DNA from: Dermatophagoides farinae | Lineage: Eukaryota; Arthropoda; Arachnida; Sarcoptiformes; Pyroglyphidae | NCBI RefSeq assembly: GCF_024713945.1 | Contig: NC_134684.1 | Span: 4,161,001 to 4,225,000 of the forward strand | Reading direction: 5' to 3' | Length of the DNA stretch: 64,000 bases | In this document: in pieces, positions 63,180-64,000 of the stretch | How positions within the stretch are numbered: position 1 is the stretch's first letter | Layout of the letters: the number at the start of each line of letters is the position of its first letter | The notes under the pieces: model-generated | The model's input: only the letters and a program-made list of their open reading frames with translations | Databases searched by the model: none | What the model was told of the DNA's origin: nothing | Made by a program: the position numbers and the translations under genes

Positions 63180-63566
63180 TTTAGATGTTCAGAATTTTTC
63201 CTGCTTGTATTTAATAATATTATCATTCTAATCGCTATCGAAATTGATCACAAAAAAATTCAATTTACATCATCAAAATTTAAATTTGACATTGAATTTC
63301 GTTATGGTCCGGGTAATCGTCAGTAGATGGCGCGAAATAATCACGGAATTTTTTTATTTTACCACTGCTCGCGCACATTCATCGTTCACTTGTCTTTTAA
63401 TGCATTTATATTATTATCATTCTGGTTTTTGAGACTGGATTTGAGTGATTTTGTTCGAACGTTCGATTGGACCCCTAACATTGACCGGCGTGTTGTGAAT
63501 TAATCTGATAGATATCATCGTATCATTTGTCATTAAATTTATCATTTTTCAACTAAAATTTCAATA
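63180..63566. promoter_or_regulatory. Intergenic region PRKCSH / RTF1
   Basis: This is 387 bases between tandem genes, expected to hold the RTF1 promoter. It contains the best CTCF-like site of the window at 63321-63333. No coding sequence is seen. Confidence 0.5.
63321..63336 (+). promoter_or_regulatory. CTCF-like site upstream of RTF1
   Basis: The sequence CAGTAGATGGCGC fits the known CTCF core CASYAGRKGGCRS at all 13 positions and is followed by GAA, giving an 11-mer shared with 48788-48798. It lies about 230 bases upstream of the RTF1 ATG. Actual binding is inference. Confidence 0.45.
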
Positions 63567-64000
63567 ATGGCTAGAAAACGAAATAGATCTTCCGATGATT
63601 CTTCATCTGCATCATCATCTTCATCCGATGAAGATGAAATTATCGATAGTCGGAAGAAAAATGTGAAAACTGCTTCGAAAATTATACCCACCGATTCATC
63701 AAGCAGTTCGGATGATGGCGATGATGGGGAATGGAATGCTAAACCGAAAACTAAAGCGAAATCGAAACGTAATAAAGTGTCGAAAAAACAGCCAACTAAA
63801 GTGATGAAGAAAAAATTGAAAACAGCTTCAAGTGCAAGCGATGATAATGATGATGACGATGATGATGATAATAATGATGATGATGATGATTTGTTGCAGA
63901 ATAGCTCCGAAGAAAAAGAAGAAGGTGAAGTTGATTTTAGTGATGATGAAAATGAAGAATTCAACGATGGCTTTGATGAAAATCTTATGGGTGATGAAGA
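63567..64000 (+). CDS. RTF1: RNA polymerase-associated protein RTF1, 5' part (cut by window end)
   Basis: The frame is open from ATG 63567 to the window edge, 144 codons. It begins MARKRNRSSDDSSS and is a Ser/Asp/Lys-rich disordered region. It then reaches EEKEEGEVDFSDDE and EEFNDGFDENLMGDEE, which matches the RTF1 stretch just before its basic coiled region (vertebrate EEFHDGYGEDLMGDEE). RTF1 is the PAF1-complex subunit that promotes H2B ubiquitylation and transcription elongation. The Plus3 domain would lie beyond the window. No intron is needed within the visible part. Confidence 0.85.
   Translation, partial: MARKRNRSSDDSSSASSSSSDEDEIIDSRKKNVKTASKIIPTDSSSSSDDGDDGEWNAKPKTKAKSKRNKVSKKQPTKVMKKKLKTASSASDDNDDDDDDDNNDDDDDLLQNSSEEKEEGEVDFSDDENEEFNDGFDENLMGDE

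Noticed and set aside
63542-63964. 140-codon minus-strand Ser/Phe/Leu-rich frame
   Set aside because: It is antisense to the Ser/Asp/Lys-rich start of RTF1. The plus-strand match to the RTF1 DENLMGDEE segment decides the strand.

Overview
The window is nuclear DNA of an animal, most probably an astigmatid (dust or scab type) mite. It is AT-rich, and the genes are metazoan. Introns inside genes are short (mostly about 50-100 bases), and 5' flanks are long and full of (CA)n, (GAT)n and poly-A/T runs. Several proteins carry His, Asn or Asp homopolymers. The mite assignment is inference. The animal origin is certain from the gene content.

Layout: 1-11.8 kb holds no clear coding gene. It appears to be the 5' flank and first introns of a FAM151/menorin gene (main exons 11824-12955, +), with two candidate upstream first exons. 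From 14 to 30 kb five genes lie on the minus strand: a 569-residue orphan with an N-terminal membrane segment, YTHDC1 (m6A reader), ATG16 (autophagy), a single-PDZ NHERF scaffold, and TGFBRAP1 (CORVET tether). Synaptojanin (31.0-34.8 kb, +) is divergent from TGFBRAP1. It converges on a secreted Cys-rich orphan family protein (35.2-37.3 kb, -). Then come GCN5/PCAF (+), UBE3C (+), WDR83/MORG1 (-), SCYL3 (+), tropomodulin (+, several first exons), USP8 (+), glucosidase II beta/PRKCSH (+) and the 5' part of RTF1 (+, cut by the window end).

I joined exons by eye using GT/AG sites, phase and family similarity. Every multi-exon model closes in frame except TGFBRAP1 (two single-base breaks) and GCN5 (one break), which look like indels or assembly errors. 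Several products act on endomembranes (ATG16, TGFBRAP1, synaptojanin, USP8) or in chromatin and RNA control (YTHDC1, GCN5, RTF1). This is ordinary housekeeping gene packing, not an operon. The most unusual signals are sets of interchangeable in-phase first exons (tropomodulin, FAM151), a competing splice donor in YTHDC1 that would give an early stop, a near-perfect 17-bp hairpin at 7.7 kb, a recurring CTCF-like GATGGCGC motif in gene-boundary DNA, and the degenerate NHERF architecture. I found no mobile element, CRISPR, rRNA or tRNA gene that I could support.
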